Source: Tannerellaceae bacterium (GTDB lineage: Bacteria; Bacteroidota; Bacteroidia; Bacteroidales; Tannerellaceae). Taken from it: DNA of 35,457 bases. Positions 17,396-25,398 of the stretch are shown in pieces. The translations under genes were made by a program, and so were the position numbers. Positions within the stretch are counted from its first letter, which is position 1. Every line of letters starts with the position of its first letter. The stretch is from assembly GCA_031285925.1 (NCBI GenBank), contig JAITVG010000112.1, forward strand, positions 1-35,457, given 5' to 3'. Under the pieces are notes generated by a model, which was not told the origin of the DNA, did no database searches, and was given only the letters and a program-made list of their open reading frames with translations.

Positions 17396-19186
17396 ATGAT
17401 CAAGAATATTAAAAACACAGTAAAGGGCGCTATGTTTATCGCGATAACAACCGCCCTGTTTCTATCCGTTACTGGCTGTTCGGATTTGTTGGATAAAAAC
17501 CCGCAGGGAACACTGAATCCGGCTATCCTGACTACCCAAAACACGCTTGACAAGCTGGTAATCGCCGCTTATGCCGGTTTGAACGGCCAAAACGGCGACA
17601 ACGTGGGCGACTGGTCCTCATCGCCCGACAACATGTACTATGGAGACCTGGGGTCAGGAATCATGCACAAAGGCAGTACGACTGGAGATCAGAACGGTAT
17701 GTTGCTTATGGAACAATACAAGCCTGAAACCAATCTGGGGGTACTCAACAATAAATGGAGGGTTATGTATAATGGGGTGGAACGCTGCAACGACGTTCTG
17801 CGTATACTGAACAGCAATGAGATTGAGAATCTGTCCGAAGCCGAAAAGATACAGGTCATCTCAGAAATACGATTCCTGAGAGGTTATTACCACTTTGAAG
17901 CCAAACAGTTGTGGAACATGGTTCCCTATGTAGACGAAACAGTAGAAGACCCGATGCGAAGAGTAGCGAACGATCGCGATATTTGGCCTGATATTGAAGC
18001 AGATTTCACTTTCGCCATAAATAATCTTCCCACTTCTCAGTCAGATCCGGGAAGACCGACCAAGTATGCGGCCGAAGCTTTTCTGGCGAAAACGTATCTT
18101 TTCCAACAAAAGTTCAGCGAAGCGAAACCGCTGTTGGATGATGTGATCAACAGCGGAAAATACAATCTGCACGCGAACTTCTACGACAACTTCAATCCGG
18201 AGCAAAACAACGGTGTCGAAGCTGTATTTCAGGCTCAAACCGCTGTTAATCTGGCGGGAACAGACCTTGCCAGAGCCAACAGAGGCGGCGACCTTGCCTA
18301 CCCCAATGCTCCCGACCAGCCAAACCTGAGCGGTGCAGGTTTCAATCAACCCACGTTCGACATGGTAAACTCCTATAAAACGGATGCAAATGGATTACCG
18401 TTGATAAACAGCTATTGGGATACAGACTTCAAGCACGACCAGGGCATATACTCGGAAGGCAGCGAAGTGCCGGCGGGCGCGACCGATGAGTTCGAACCCG
18501 ACATGACTACTCCGGTGGATCCGCGTCTCGACTGGACGGTAGGACGGCGAGGTGTTCCTTTTCATGATTGGGGAACGCATCCGGGAATGAGATGGATCAG
18601 GGATCAGCCAAGCGCCGGCCCGTACAACCAAAAGAAGTGGATCATATTGAAAGCCCAATTGGATAAATATTCTAACAAGGGTACTGCCAAGTTCAATGCG
18701 CTTAACGTAAACATTATTCGTTATGCCCAGGTTTTATTATGGGCTGCCGAATGTGAAATCGAAGTGGGCGACATTGACAAAGCGCGTGCTTACGTCAATC
18801 GCATCCGCGCAAGGGCACGCGACGGAATCTATGTCAAACTGGGCGAAAGTGCTCCGTTCGGCGACGGACCGTATGCCGCCAACTATGTGGTCGATGAATA
18901 CAAGGATTCCTGGGCGGGACAGTCAAAAGAATGGGCGCGCGAACGGGTACATTTTGAAACTCGACTTGAATTTGCGCTGGAAGGAATGGCTTTCTTCGAC
19001 CTCGTCCGCTGGGGAACTGCCGAAAATTACCTCAACGCGTATGTTGCCAGAGAGAGTAAAAAGATTGATTATCTGAAAGGTGTCGTGTTCGATGCTAACG
19101 ACAGATATCGTCCTATTCCATTAACGCAAATAGACAACAGCTACATAGACGGTAAACCTACGCTAAAACAAAATCCGGGTTATTAA
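17396..19186 (+). CDS. SusD/RagB family lipoprotein
   Basis: Partner of the SusC at 14186, 596 residues. The signal peptide ends in the lipobox LSVTGC, followed by Ser-Asp, then the SusD N-terminus LLDKNPQGTLNPAILTT. Tetratricopeptide-like helices (ISEIRFLRGYYHFEAKQLW; FLAKTYLFQQKFSEAKPLLDDVI) and the RagB C-terminus (IRYAQVLLWAAECEIEVGDIDKARAYVNRIRARARD; RVHFETRLEFALEGMAFFDLVRWG; YRPIPLTQID) are complete. It is longer than the SusD at 3290, with a larger central insert of aromatic and Asp-rich segments. A terminator follows, so sigma-FecR-SusC-SusD is the full locus here. Confidence 0.95.
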   Translation: MIKNIKNTVKGAMFIAITTALFLSVTGCSDLLDKNPQGTLNPAILTTQNTLDKLVIAAYAGLNGQNGDNVGDWSSSPDNMYYGDLGSGIMHKGSTTGDQNGMLLMEQYKPETNLGVLNNKWRVMYNGVERCNDVLRILNSNEIENLSEAEKIQVISEIRFLRGYYHFEAKQLWNMVPYVDETVEDPMRRVANDRDIWPDIEADFTFAINNLPTSQSDPGRPTKYAAEAFLAKTYLFQQKFSEAKPLLDDVINSGKYNLHANFYDNFNPEQNNGVEAVFQAQTAVNLAGTDLARANRGGDLAYPNAPDQPNLSGAGFNQPTFDMVNSYKTDANGLPLINSYWDTDFKHDQGIYSEGSEVPAGATDEFEPDMTTPVDPRLDWTVGRRGVPFHDWGTHPGMRWIRDQPSAGPYNQKKWIILKAQLDKYSNKGTAKFNALNVNIIRYAQVLLWAAECEIEVGDIDKARAYVNRIRARARDGIYVKLGESAPFGDGPYAANYVVDEYKDSWAGQSKEWARERVHFETRLEFALEGMAFFDLVRWGTAENYLNAYVARESKKIDYLKGVVFDANDRYRPIPLTQIDNSYIDGKPTLKQNPGY

Positions 19187-19204
19187 TAAACCTGCAAAGT
19201 AATG

Positions 19205-19242
19205 AGAACCCATCTTCTTCAAAGGTGGGTTCTTTATTTTTT
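19205..19242 (+). terminator. Rho-independent terminator after SusD
   Basis: The stem AGAACCCA/TGGGTTCT, with weaker pairing inside, is followed by a T-rich run. Confidence 0.8.
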
Positions 19243-19255
19243 ACCCTACCGAACA

Positions 19256-19286
19256 TTTGCATACTTCTTATTTCGCTGTATCTTTA
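19256..19286 (+). promoter_or_regulatory. Promoter of the outer-membrane protein gene
   Basis: TTTG at 19256-19259, 19 bases, then TATCTTTA at 19279-19286 (one mismatch to TAnnTTTG). Transcription would start near 19292, about 27 bases before the ATG. Confidence 0.6.
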
Positions 19287-19318
19287 CACCCAATAAGAAA
19301 CAGTAAAAATTACATAAT

Positions 19319-19864
19319 ATGAAAATTATTACTTCGCTATTCCTTATCTTTATACCTGTATGCCTTTGGGGACAGGCCGTCACGGAGAAAAACCAGTCCG
19401 TTTCCATTGAAATGTTAGGTATTGAATACAGCAACGAACTGCCTTTGAGCGACAAACACACGGTGAGATTGCATGGAGGCTTGGTAGGTGGTTACTTGTT
19501 TTATGAGATTAACATTGGCGACTGGTATAATAATAACGGGGTGCTGTATAGCCTCAATGGAAAGTTTGGCGCCGATTTCCGTTACTATTACAATTTGTCC
19601 AAACGGGAAATGAAAGGGAAAAGCACATTCAGGAACACGGGGAATTTCTGGGCTGCCGACGTCAGTTACTATACACCCTCCATCATGTCGTCCAAACATA
19701 CAGCCACTTCCCACATCGTTGCTCTTTCTCCCTACTGGGGCATACGGCGCGTATATAAAAGTAACCTGTTTTTTGAATTGAATCTTGGGATTACGATACT
19801 CACTCACGAGGGAATGTTTGGCGGTACACCATTGACCGGATTAAAATTCGGGTACGTGTTTTGA
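19319..19864 (+). CDS. Predicted outer-membrane beta-barrel protein, unknown function
   Basis: Protein of 181 residues with a signal peptide (1 to ~19, CLWGQA). The rest alternates polar and aromatic residues in short strands (TVRLHGGLVGGYLFYEI; LNGKFGADFRYYYNL; GNFWAADVSYYTP; SHIVALSPYWGIRRVYKSNLFFELNLGI) and ends in Val-Phe after LKFGY. A C-terminal Phe is the usual signal for outer-membrane barrel assembly. I do not recognise a named family. It follows its own promoter and a terminator and is 16 bases upstream of the MscS gene, so the two may be cotranscribed. Confidence 0.75.
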   Translation: MKIITSLFLIFIPVCLWGQAVTEKNQSVSIEMLGIEYSNELPLSDKHTVRLHGGLVGGYLFYEINIGDWYNNNGVLYSLNGKFGADFRYYYNLSKREMKGKSTFRNTGNFWAADVSYYTPSIMSSKHTATSHIVALSPYWGIRRVYKSNLFFELNLGITILTHEGMFGGTPLTGLKFGYVF

Positions 19865-19880
19865 CCAAATACTTATCATC

Positions 19881-20933
19881 ATGCTTGAACAGGTTGTATG
19901 GGGAAATACGGTTGAGAAGTGGGGGATTTCCATTATCATTATCGTTGGTGTACTTATCGTTGCAAAGATCGTTTCCGTTCTTAACAGGAAGATTATATAC
20001 GCGATTACCCGGAAGACGCAAAACAAAACGGATGATGTTGTTTACGACGCACTGGAATCTCCGGTTCTGTTCGGGATCGTGCTGCTGGGGATATGGATCG
20101 CTTTCCAACGACTTGAATTTCCGGAGAATACGGTAAAGGCAGTAAACGATGCTTTCCGGATACTTGTAACCCTAAGTATTACCTGGTTTTTCTCCCGCCT
20201 GTGCAGCAGCCTGATCGATCTTTACCGTTTCAATACGCCGGATAGCACGTCATCGAAAACAAAGGAGCAATCCGCCCGGATGATACCCATGATCAAACGG
20301 ATCGTTTTGTCTGCCGTATGGATCGTCGGGCTGATCATGGCGCTGAGCAATGCCGGAGTAAATATCAGCGCCCTTTTGGGCACTTTGGGCATTGGCGGTA
20401 TTGCCTTCGCCCTGGCTGCGCAGGACACGGTGAAAAGTCTTTTCGGTGCATTTACGATTCTGACTGACAAACCTTTCAATATCGGCGACACGGTGAAGAT
20501 CGACAACTTTGAAGGAACGATCATCGATGTGGGCATCCGCAGCACAAAAATGCGGGGCTACGACAACCGGATCGTTATCTTTCCGAACTACAAGATCATC
20601 GACGCTTCCATCACCAACATTTCCTCCGAACCCACGCGGCGCGTCGTAGCCAAACTTGGATTGACCTACCACACAACGCCCGAAAAGATGCAGGATGCGA
20701 TCGATATACTAATGAAAATACCCGGAAAGGTTGAAAATGCTTCTCCGAACGATATGACGGCCTTCTTCTCAGAGTTTACCGACTCCGCCCTGGTAATTAC
20801 TTTCACTTTTTTTATAGAAAAGACCGGCGACTTCCGAAAGGTTACTTCCGATGTTTACATGGAAATATTGAAAGATTTCAACAGCGCAGGCTTGAACTTT
20901 GCTTTTCCCACGCGAACAATATATAATATGTAG
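19881..20933 (+). CDS. MscS-family small-conductance mechanosensitive channel
   Basis: Inner-membrane channel of 350 residues that would open on osmotic downshock. Hydrophobic segments lie at about 15-33, 60-75, 88-108 and 132-150. The pore helix motif ALLGTLGIGGIAFALAAQDTVKSLFGAFTILTDKPFNIGD is the family signature, followed by the beta domain (VKIDNFEGTIIDVGIRSTKMRGYDNRIVIFPNYKIIDASITN) and the alpha/beta C-terminus. The length is slightly greater than E. coli MscS because of an extra N-terminal membrane segment. It is followed by a GNAT gene with only 3 bases between them. Confidence 0.93.
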   Translation: MLEQVVWGNTVEKWGISIIIIVGVLIVAKIVSVLNRKIIYAITRKTQNKTDDVVYDALESPVLFGIVLLGIWIAFQRLEFPENTVKAVNDAFRILVTLSITWFFSRLCSSLIDLYRFNTPDSTSSKTKEQSARMIPMIKRIVLSAVWIVGLIMALSNAGVNISALLGTLGIGGIAFALAAQDTVKSLFGAFTILTDKPFNIGDTVKIDNFEGTIIDVGIRSTKMRGYDNRIVIFPNYKIIDASITNISSEPTRRVVAKLGLTYHTTPEKMQDAIDILMKIPGKVENASPNDMTAFFSEFTDSALVITFTFFIEKTGDFRKVTSDVYMEILKDFNSAGLNFAFPTRTIYNM

Positions 20934-20936
20934 TCT

Positions 20937-21476
20937 ATGGACACCATTTTTTACCGTATCAGAAGCGTCAGCGACAAATGGTATGATGATTTTTATTCCG
21001 TCTATTCCGTTTCTTTTCCCCCGTTTGAGCAGCGCAACAGGAAGCAGCAGGAATATGCTTTTTCCTTCGACAGTTATCACCTGGACTGTCTGGTTGAAGG
21101 CGGCCGCTTTCTTGCCTTTATCGCCTATTGGGATTTCGATGAATACATTTATATCGAACATCTTGCCGTCGCTCCCGCCTGCCGAAACGAAAATACGGGG
21201 AGCCGGGCTTTGCGGAAAATGATCGACGAAAAGCAAAAAATGATCCTGTTGGAAATAGATCCGTTTACTACCGACATTGCCCGCAAAAGGTTTCGCTTTT
21301 ACGAAAGGCTGGGGTTCGTTATGAACAATTACGCCCACCGCCATCCCCCTTATGATAAAAACTTCCCGCCGCACGAACTGATTCTGTTAAGTTCCGGCCG
21401 ACCGGTTAATGAGGTTTTGTTCCAAACCTTCCGGAAAGATTTGTCCGGCATCGTAATGGACGGTGAGAGCGAGTAA
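20937..21476 (+). CDS. GNAT family N-acetyltransferase
   Basis: Protein of 179 residues. The acetyl-CoA-binding core is visible as YIYIEHLAVAPACRNENTGSRALRKMI, where the usual RGxGxG/A pattern appears as CRNENTGS, followed by LEIDP and RFRFYERLGF, the beta6-beta7 part of GNAT folds. The acceptor substrate is not predictable. The ATG lies 3 bases after the MscS stop, so the pair is probably translated from one message, which ends at the shared hairpin at ~21484-21512. Confidence 0.85.
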   Translation: MDTIFYRIRSVSDKWYDDFYSVYSVSFPPFEQRNRKQQEYAFSFDSYHLDCLVEGGRFLAFIAYWDFDEYIYIEHLAVAPACRNENTGSRALRKMIDEKQKMILLEIDPFTTDIARKRFRFYERLGFVMNNYAHRHPPYDKNFPPHELILLSSGRPVNEVLFQTFRKDLSGIVMDGESE

Positions 21477-21483
21477 AACAAAA

Positions 21484-21512
21484 AAAGGGTTGCCCGAATG
21501 GAGCAACCCTTT
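21484..21512. terminator. Bidirectional terminator between the GNAT gene and tsf
   Basis: AAAGGGTTGC pairs with GCAACCCTTT around a 9-base loop. An A run on the left and T residues on the right allow it to serve both convergent transcripts. Confidence 0.85.
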
Positions 21513-21533
21513 ATCTGTATATACCGGACTGAA

Positions 21534-22358
21534 TTAGTCTACATTCAATGTCACACGTTTGAAGGCAACAACTGTCAGTTCCTTGTTCTGCTGTTTCAGA
21601 TACTGGTCGATAGTCAATTTGTTGTCTTTCACAAATTCTTGCAACAGCAGGGTATTTTCTTTATAGAATTTCTGTATTGCGCCGTCTGCGATACGATCCA
21701 ACAGGTTCTCGGGTTTGCCGGCCTGACGTGCCTTGTCGCGGGCAATATCCTTTTCCTGGTTGATGATCTTCGGATCCACTTCTTCCGGAGTTACGGCAAC
21801 CGGATTCATGGCAGCCACCTGCATCGCTACGTCGCGAGCAACCTGACGATCCAATTTCTGATTGAAAGCAACAACAGTAGCTAATTTGTTACCCGGGTGA
21901 ATATAGGAAACAGTAGCTGCAGCATTTACAAATTCATAGAAACCGAGTTCCATCTTTTCGCCGGTTACACCGATACGGTCGGTAATATGATCCCGGATCG
22001 CACGGCCGTCGGCCAAAGGAGCTTCCAGCAGTTCTTCCAATGTAGCCGGTTTCTTGTTCACTGCCACATTCAGCAAATCCTCAGTCAAGGCAATAAATTC
22101 TGCGCCCTTCGCTACGAAATCCGTTTCACATTTCAATGCTACGATAGCGGCAAATTCGCCGTTATCCATTGCCAATACACAACCTTCGGCCGCTTCACGA
22201 TCAGAACGTTTAGCAGCTACCGCCTGTCCTTTTTTACGGATGATTTCCATCGCTTTGTCGAAATCACCATTTGCTTCGGTTAAAGCATTCTTACAATCCA
22301 TCATTCCGGCACCGCTCATTTTACGCAGGTGGGAAATATCAGCCATTGTTACAGCCAT
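21534..22358 (-). CDS. tsf: Translation elongation factor Ts
   Basis: Nucleotide-exchange factor for EF-Tu, 274 residues. The N-terminal UBA-like domain (ISHLRKMSGAGMMDCKNALTEANGDFDKAMEIIRKKG) and the core motif CETDFVAKGAEFI are clear, and the length is normal. A second ATG four codons in (MADISHLRK) is the other possible start. It is the last gene of rplM-rpsI-rpsB-tsf, 23 bases after rpsB, and ends at a bidirectional terminator. Confidence 0.97.
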   Translation of the reverse strand: MAVTMADISHLRKMSGAGMMDCKNALTEANGDFDKAMEIIRKKGQAVAAKRSDREAAEGCVLAMDNGEFAAIVALKCETDFVAKGAEFIALTEDLLNVAVNKKPATLEELLEAPLADGRAIRDHITDRIGVTGEKMELGFYEFVNAAATVSYIHPGNKLATVVAFNQKLDRQVARDVAMQVAAMNPVAVTPEEVDPKIINQEKDIARDKARQAGKPENLLDRIADGAIQKFYKENTLLLQEFVKDNKLTIDQYLKQQNKELTVVAFKRVTLNVD

Positions 22359-22381
22359 ATTTTTTTCTTTATTTTAATTGA

Positions 22382-23233
22382 TTATTCTTCTGTTTCGTCA
22401 GCTTCTGCTATGGCAGGAGCGCCTTCCAATTCTTCGCCCTCGTCTACGCCAAAATTATCGGTCTTTGTTTTCCTTGCTGCGGAGCGGCTACGGCGTTCGC
22501 GGCGTGGAGTGGCTTCGTCTGCACTCTCGGTATCGATCTTTTCAGCTTTACGTTCTTCATATCCTTCATTCATTGCATCGCAGATAGCTCCCAGGATCAC
22601 TTCGACTGATTTTGTAGCATCGTCGTTGGCAGGGATTACATAATCGATGTTTTGAGGATCCGAATTGGTGTCCACCATGGCAAATACCGGAATACCCAAA
22701 CGGTTGGCTTCACGAACAGCAATATGTTCTTTCATCACGTCTACAACGAACAAGGCTGAAGGAAGACGGTTCAGGTCGATGATTGAACCCAAGTTCTTTT
22801 CCAGTTTCGCACGCTGGCGAGTGATTTGCAGTTTTTCTCTCTTTGAAAGATTATCAAATGTACCGTCTTTCGTCATCTTGTCGATCGTCGCCATCTTTTT
22901 GACGGCTTTGCGGATAGTAGGGAAGTTGGTCAACATCCCACCCGGCCAGCGTTCGATCACATAAGGCATGCCTACTGAAGCAGCCTTGTCGGCGACAACT
23001 TGTTTCGCTTGTTTTTTTGTGGCTACGAAAAGAACTTTCTTTCCCTGGCGAGCCAGGTTTTTCATTATCTCTGCCACTTCATCGACTTTGGCAACTGTTT
23101 TATAAAGGTCGATGATATGAATACCATTGCGCTCCATGAAAATATAGGGAGCCATTGCCGGGTTCCACTTTCTCTTTAAGTGTCCGAAGTGCACACCGGC
23201 TTCCAATAACTGATCAAAATTTACTCTTGACAT
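22382..23233 (-). CDS. rpsB: 30S ribosomal protein S2
   Basis: Small-subunit protein of 283 residues. Motifs: QLLEAGVHFGHLKRKWNPAMAPYIF, LFVATKKQAKQVV, ERWPGGMLTNFPTIRKAV, LPSALFVVDVMKEHIAVREANRLGIPVFAMVDTNSDP and DYVIPANDDATKSVEVIL. The last ~45 residues form a charged tail (RRERRSRSAARKTK... then Glu-rich), as in other Bacteroidota S2 proteins. A 134-base gap separates it from rpsI upstream, long enough for its own leader. Confidence 0.98.
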   Translation of the reverse strand: MSRVNFDQLLEAGVHFGHLKRKWNPAMAPYIFMERNGIHIIDLYKTVAKVDEVAEIMKNLARQGKKVLFVATKKQAKQVVADKAASVGMPYVIERWPGGMLTNFPTIRKAVKKMATIDKMTKDGTFDNLSKREKLQITRQRAKLEKNLGSIIDLNRLPSALFVVDVMKEHIAVREANRLGIPVFAMVDTNSDPQNIDYVIPANDDATKSVEVILGAICDAMNEGYEERKAEKIDTESADEATPRRERRSRSAARKTKTDNFGVDEGEELEGAPAIAEADETEE

Positions 23234-23367
23234 GTTTTACTTTTTTATCGTTTACTTTCTTTTATTAGTTCAATCCCCGGGTAGTTCGCTTGCATACCTC
23301 ATGTAAAGGAAATCCCGCGGATTTAGATACTAAACGTTTTGCTCTTGCAAGACATTCACAAATAACA
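23234..23367 (-). promoter_or_regulatory. rpsI-rpsB spacer with possible S2 leader
   Basis: 134 bases without an ORF. It contains the small palindrome AAATCC-GCG-GGATTT on the minus strand. An autoregulatory leader is possible but unproven. Confidence 0.3.
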
Positions 23368-23754
23368 TTAACGTTTACTGAACTGGAATCTCTTGCGAGC
23401 TTTTGGTTGTCCCGGTTTCTTGCGTTCCACTTCGCGCGGATCACGGGTCATAAAGCCTTCCGCTCTCAATGCCGGCTTGTCTTCCGGATTAATCTTTACC
23501 AGCGCACGGGCGATAGCCAAGCGGGCTGCCTCAGACTGTCCCTTGTAACCGCCGCCGTCCAAATTGATCTTGATATCATACTTTTCGGCTACTTCCAGTT
23601 TATTCAGCGGCTGTTTCACCACATACTGAAGGAGAGAAGAAGGGAAGTAATTTTCCAGATCACGCTTATTAATTATTATTTTACCACTACCTTCGCTAAC
23701 ATAAACGCGGGCTACTGCCGCTTTACGTCTTCCTAACGCATTTACAACTTCCAT
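23368..23754 (-). CDS. rpsI: 30S ribosomal protein S9
   Basis: Complete at 128 residues. The N-terminal motif ALGRRKAAVARVYVSEGSGKIIINKR and the basic C-terminus ending in KARKRFQFSKR, which reaches the ribosomal P site, are both present. It starts 9 bases after the rplM stop. Confidence 0.98.
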   Translation of the reverse strand: MEVVNALGRRKAAVARVYVSEGSGKIIINKRDLENYFPSSLLQYVVKQPLNKLEVAEKYDIKINLDGGGYKGQSEAARLAIARALVKINPEDKPALRAEGFMTRDPREVERKKPGQPKARKRFQFSKR

Positions 23755-23763
23755 ATAGACTGA

Positions 23764-24219
23764 CTATTTGTATTGATTGATATCGATTGTTTTAGGCTGT
23801 TGCGCTTCATGCTGGTGTTCGCCACCTTCATATACATACAGATTTTTCAGAATCTTCGCACCCAGGCGGTTTTTGGGCAACATGCCTTTCACTACTTTGC
23901 GGAACAAACGATCGGCGCCTTTCGACATCAGATCGGAAGGTGTAAATTCACGCTGTCCACCGGGATATCCGGTGTATCTCAAATAAACACGACCGTCCCA
24001 TTTGTTTCCGGTCAAAACGATTTTCTCTGCATTGATAACGATTACATTATCTCCACAATCAACATGGGGGGTAAAACTCGGTTTGTACTTACCGCGCAAA
24101 AGTTTCGCAACTTTTGAGCAAAGACGTCCCAAAGTCTGCCCGGTTGCGTCTACAACCACCCATTCTTTGTTTACAGTTGCCTTGTTTGCAGAAATGGTCT
24201 TAAAACTTAAAGTATCCAC
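23764..24219 (-). CDS. rplM: 50S ribosomal protein L13
   Basis: Large-subunit protein of 151 residues. Motifs: WVVVDATGQTLGRLCSKVAKLLRGKYKPSFTPHVDCGDNVIVINAEKI, LTGNKWDGRVYLRYTGYPGG, RLFRKVVKGMLPKNRLG and LYVYEGGEHQHEAQQP. It is the first gene of the ribosomal operon and has a ~130-base leader behind a -7 box at 24356. Confidence 0.98.
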   Translation of the reverse strand: MDTLSFKTISANKATVNKEWVVVDATGQTLGRLCSKVAKLLRGKYKPSFTPHVDCGDNVIVINAEKIVLTGNKWDGRVYLRYTGYPGGQREFTPSDLMSKGADRLFRKVVKGMLPKNRLGAKILKNLYVYEGGEHQHEAQQPKTIDINQYK

Positions 24220-24349
24220 TTTCTTTTCAAAATTAGTTAATTAATAAATTCATTTAGCGGGTTCTCTTCCGTTTTTTTACGCTATCATCTCGGACACATG
24301 ATACAATAACGTGCTAAGAATTAAACCCTTGTACATTTTGGATAATAAT
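24220..24349 (-). promoter_or_regulatory. Long untranslated leader of the rplM operon
   Basis: About 130 bases lie between the expected transcription start (~24349) and the rplM ATG, with no ORF. L13 leaders control this operon in other phyla. A homologous structure is not demonstrated here. Confidence 0.35.
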
Positions 24350-24355
24350 CGGCTG

Positions 24356-24363
24356 CAAAAGTA
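24356..24363 (-). promoter_or_regulatory. -7 box (TACTTTTG) for rplM-rpsI-rpsB-tsf
   Basis: Exact TAnnTTTG on the minus strand. The -33 region is A/T-rich without a clear TTTG. Confidence 0.55.
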
Positions 24364-24415
24364 CGGGTTTCCTTTGAAATAAAAAACATTTACCCTGAGA
24401 AAAACAGGATAAATG

Positions 24416-24446
24416 TATTTAACCTGCATTATTCATACTCTTTTTC
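24416..24446 (-). repeat. Motif shared with 9737-9771
   Basis: The minus strand reads GAAAAAGAGTATGAA, then TAATGCAGGTTAAATA, close to the + strand at 9737-9771. It lies upstream of the rplM promoter. Confidence 0.45.
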
Positions 24447-24495
24447 CGGCTTTTCAAGCCACGAGATGCGCTCGCTAATTTGTTCGGCATGAATA

Positions 24496-24603
24496 CGTTT
24501 AGATGATTTTCCAAAAACGATTAGACGGCTTTCCAAAGGCGTTTAGATGATTTTTAAAATCATTTAGATGATTTCCCAAAGGCGTTTAGATGTTTTTCGG
24601 AAG
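24496..24603. repeat. 22-bp imperfect tandem repeat, five copies
   Basis: Units at 24496-24517, 24518-24539, 24540-24560, 24561-24582 and 24583-24603, with consensus CGTTTAGATGATTTTCCAAA plus a two-base GG. Units are 21-22 bases and adjoin without spacers. Unit length is not a multiple of three and no ORF spans the array. Apart from this array, the leader, the -7 box and the shared motif, the gap 24220-24631 shows nothing else. Confidence 0.85.
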
Positions 24604-24631
24604 AATGGCGGTTGAATACAAACATGATGAC

Positions 24632-24664
24632 AAAAAAAAGAGACCTGAATAATCAGGCCTCTCT
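24632..24664 (-). terminator. Terminator of the tRNA transcript
   Basis: The stem AGAGGCCTGA/TCAGGTCTCT (one G-U pair) with a 4-base loop is followed on the minus strand by eight T, just downstream of tRNA-Gly. Confidence 0.88.
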
Positions 24665-24673
24665 TTATTTGAG

Positions 24674-24746
24674 AGCGGAAGACGGGGCTCAAACCCGCGA
24701 CCCTCAGCTTGGAAGGCTAATGCTCTATCAACTGAGCTACTTCCGC
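24674..24746 (-). tRNA. tRNA-Gly(TCC)
   Basis: 73 bases. The acceptor stem GCGGAAG/CTTCCGC, D-arm AGCTCAG, anticodon loop CTTCCAA with anticodon TCC, T-arm GGGTTTGAGCCC and discriminator T are all visible. CCA is not encoded. Confidence 0.96.
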
Positions 24747-24774
24747 AAAATTTAAACGAGCTTATCTACTCGTG

Positions 24775-24857
24775 TGGGCAGTGATGGATTCGAACCACCG
24801 AAGTCGAAAGACAGCTGAGTTACAGTCAGCCCCATTTGGCCACTCTGGTAACTGCCC
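24775..24857 (-). tRNA. tRNA-Tyr(GTA)
   Basis: 83 bases with a long variable arm as expected for bacterial tRNA-Tyr. Acceptor stem GGGCAGT/ACTGCCC, anticodon GTA within CTGTAAC, T-loop TTCGAATC. It is 28 bases upstream of tRNA-Gly in the same transcript. Confidence 0.96.
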
Positions 24858-24892
24858 CGGTTTTCATTACATACGTTTCTCCAAACGCGGTG

Positions 24893-24923
24893 CAAAGGTA
24901 GAGTTAATTTCGTAATCTGCAAG
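24893..24923 (-). promoter_or_regulatory. Promoter of the tRNA-Tyr/tRNA-Gly transcript
   Basis: The minus strand has CTTG (24923-24920), 19 bases, then TACCTTTG (24900-24893). The upstream box lies within the 3' end of ribH. Confidence 0.6.
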
Positions 24924-25398
24924 AAAAGTCAATCATTTTTATCGCAGTGATTGCAGCTTCATCTCCTTTGTTGCCATATTTACCACCGGCGCGGTCTTCC
25001 GCCTGTTGCATATTGTCGGTAGTTAAAAGTCCGAATATGAAAGGAATATCATACATCAGGTTAAGTTCGGTAACGCCTTGAGTTACACTGTCGCATACAT
25101 AATCGAAATGCGGGGTATCACCTTTTACCACACAGCCCAGAATGATTATGGCGTCAAGTTCTTTACTTTCGGCAAGGCGTTTGGCTCCAAATACAAGTTC
25201 AACACTGCCCGGTACTCGACCGACAACAATATTCTTCTCCATCACCCCGTGTCTTTCCAATGTGTTGCATGCGCCTTCCAGTAGTTTTTCCGTAATGCTT
25301 TTATTCCATTCGGCAACTACAATACCCACATTCATCTCCGATGCGTCGGGGACACTGTTGAAATCGTAAACGGATAGATTTTGATATGCTGTTGCCAT
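24904..25398 (-). CDS. ribH: 6,7-dimethyl-8-ribityllumazine synthase
   Basis: Penultimate enzyme of riboflavin synthesis: it condenses the ribityl-aminouracil with 3,4-dihydroxy-2-butanone 4-phosphate. 164 residues, normal length. Motifs: [72 protein letters not shown] (catalytic His in TPHFDYV) and [32 protein letters not shown]. Its ATG shares one base with the TAA of the upstream TPR gene (TAATG), which suggests translational coupling. Confidence 0.97.
   Translation of the reverse strand: MATAYQNLSVYDFNSVPDASEMNVGIVVAEWNKSITEKLLEGACNTLERHGVMEKNIVVGRVPGSVELVFGAKRLAESKELDAIIILGCVVKGDTPHFDYVCDSVTQGVTELNLMYDIPFIFGLLTTDNMQQAEDRAGGKYGNKGDEAAITAIKMIDFSCRLRN

Noticed and set aside
24496..24603. 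CRISPR array
   Set aside because: Units adjoin with no unique spacers, are only ~22 bases, and no cas gene is present in the window.
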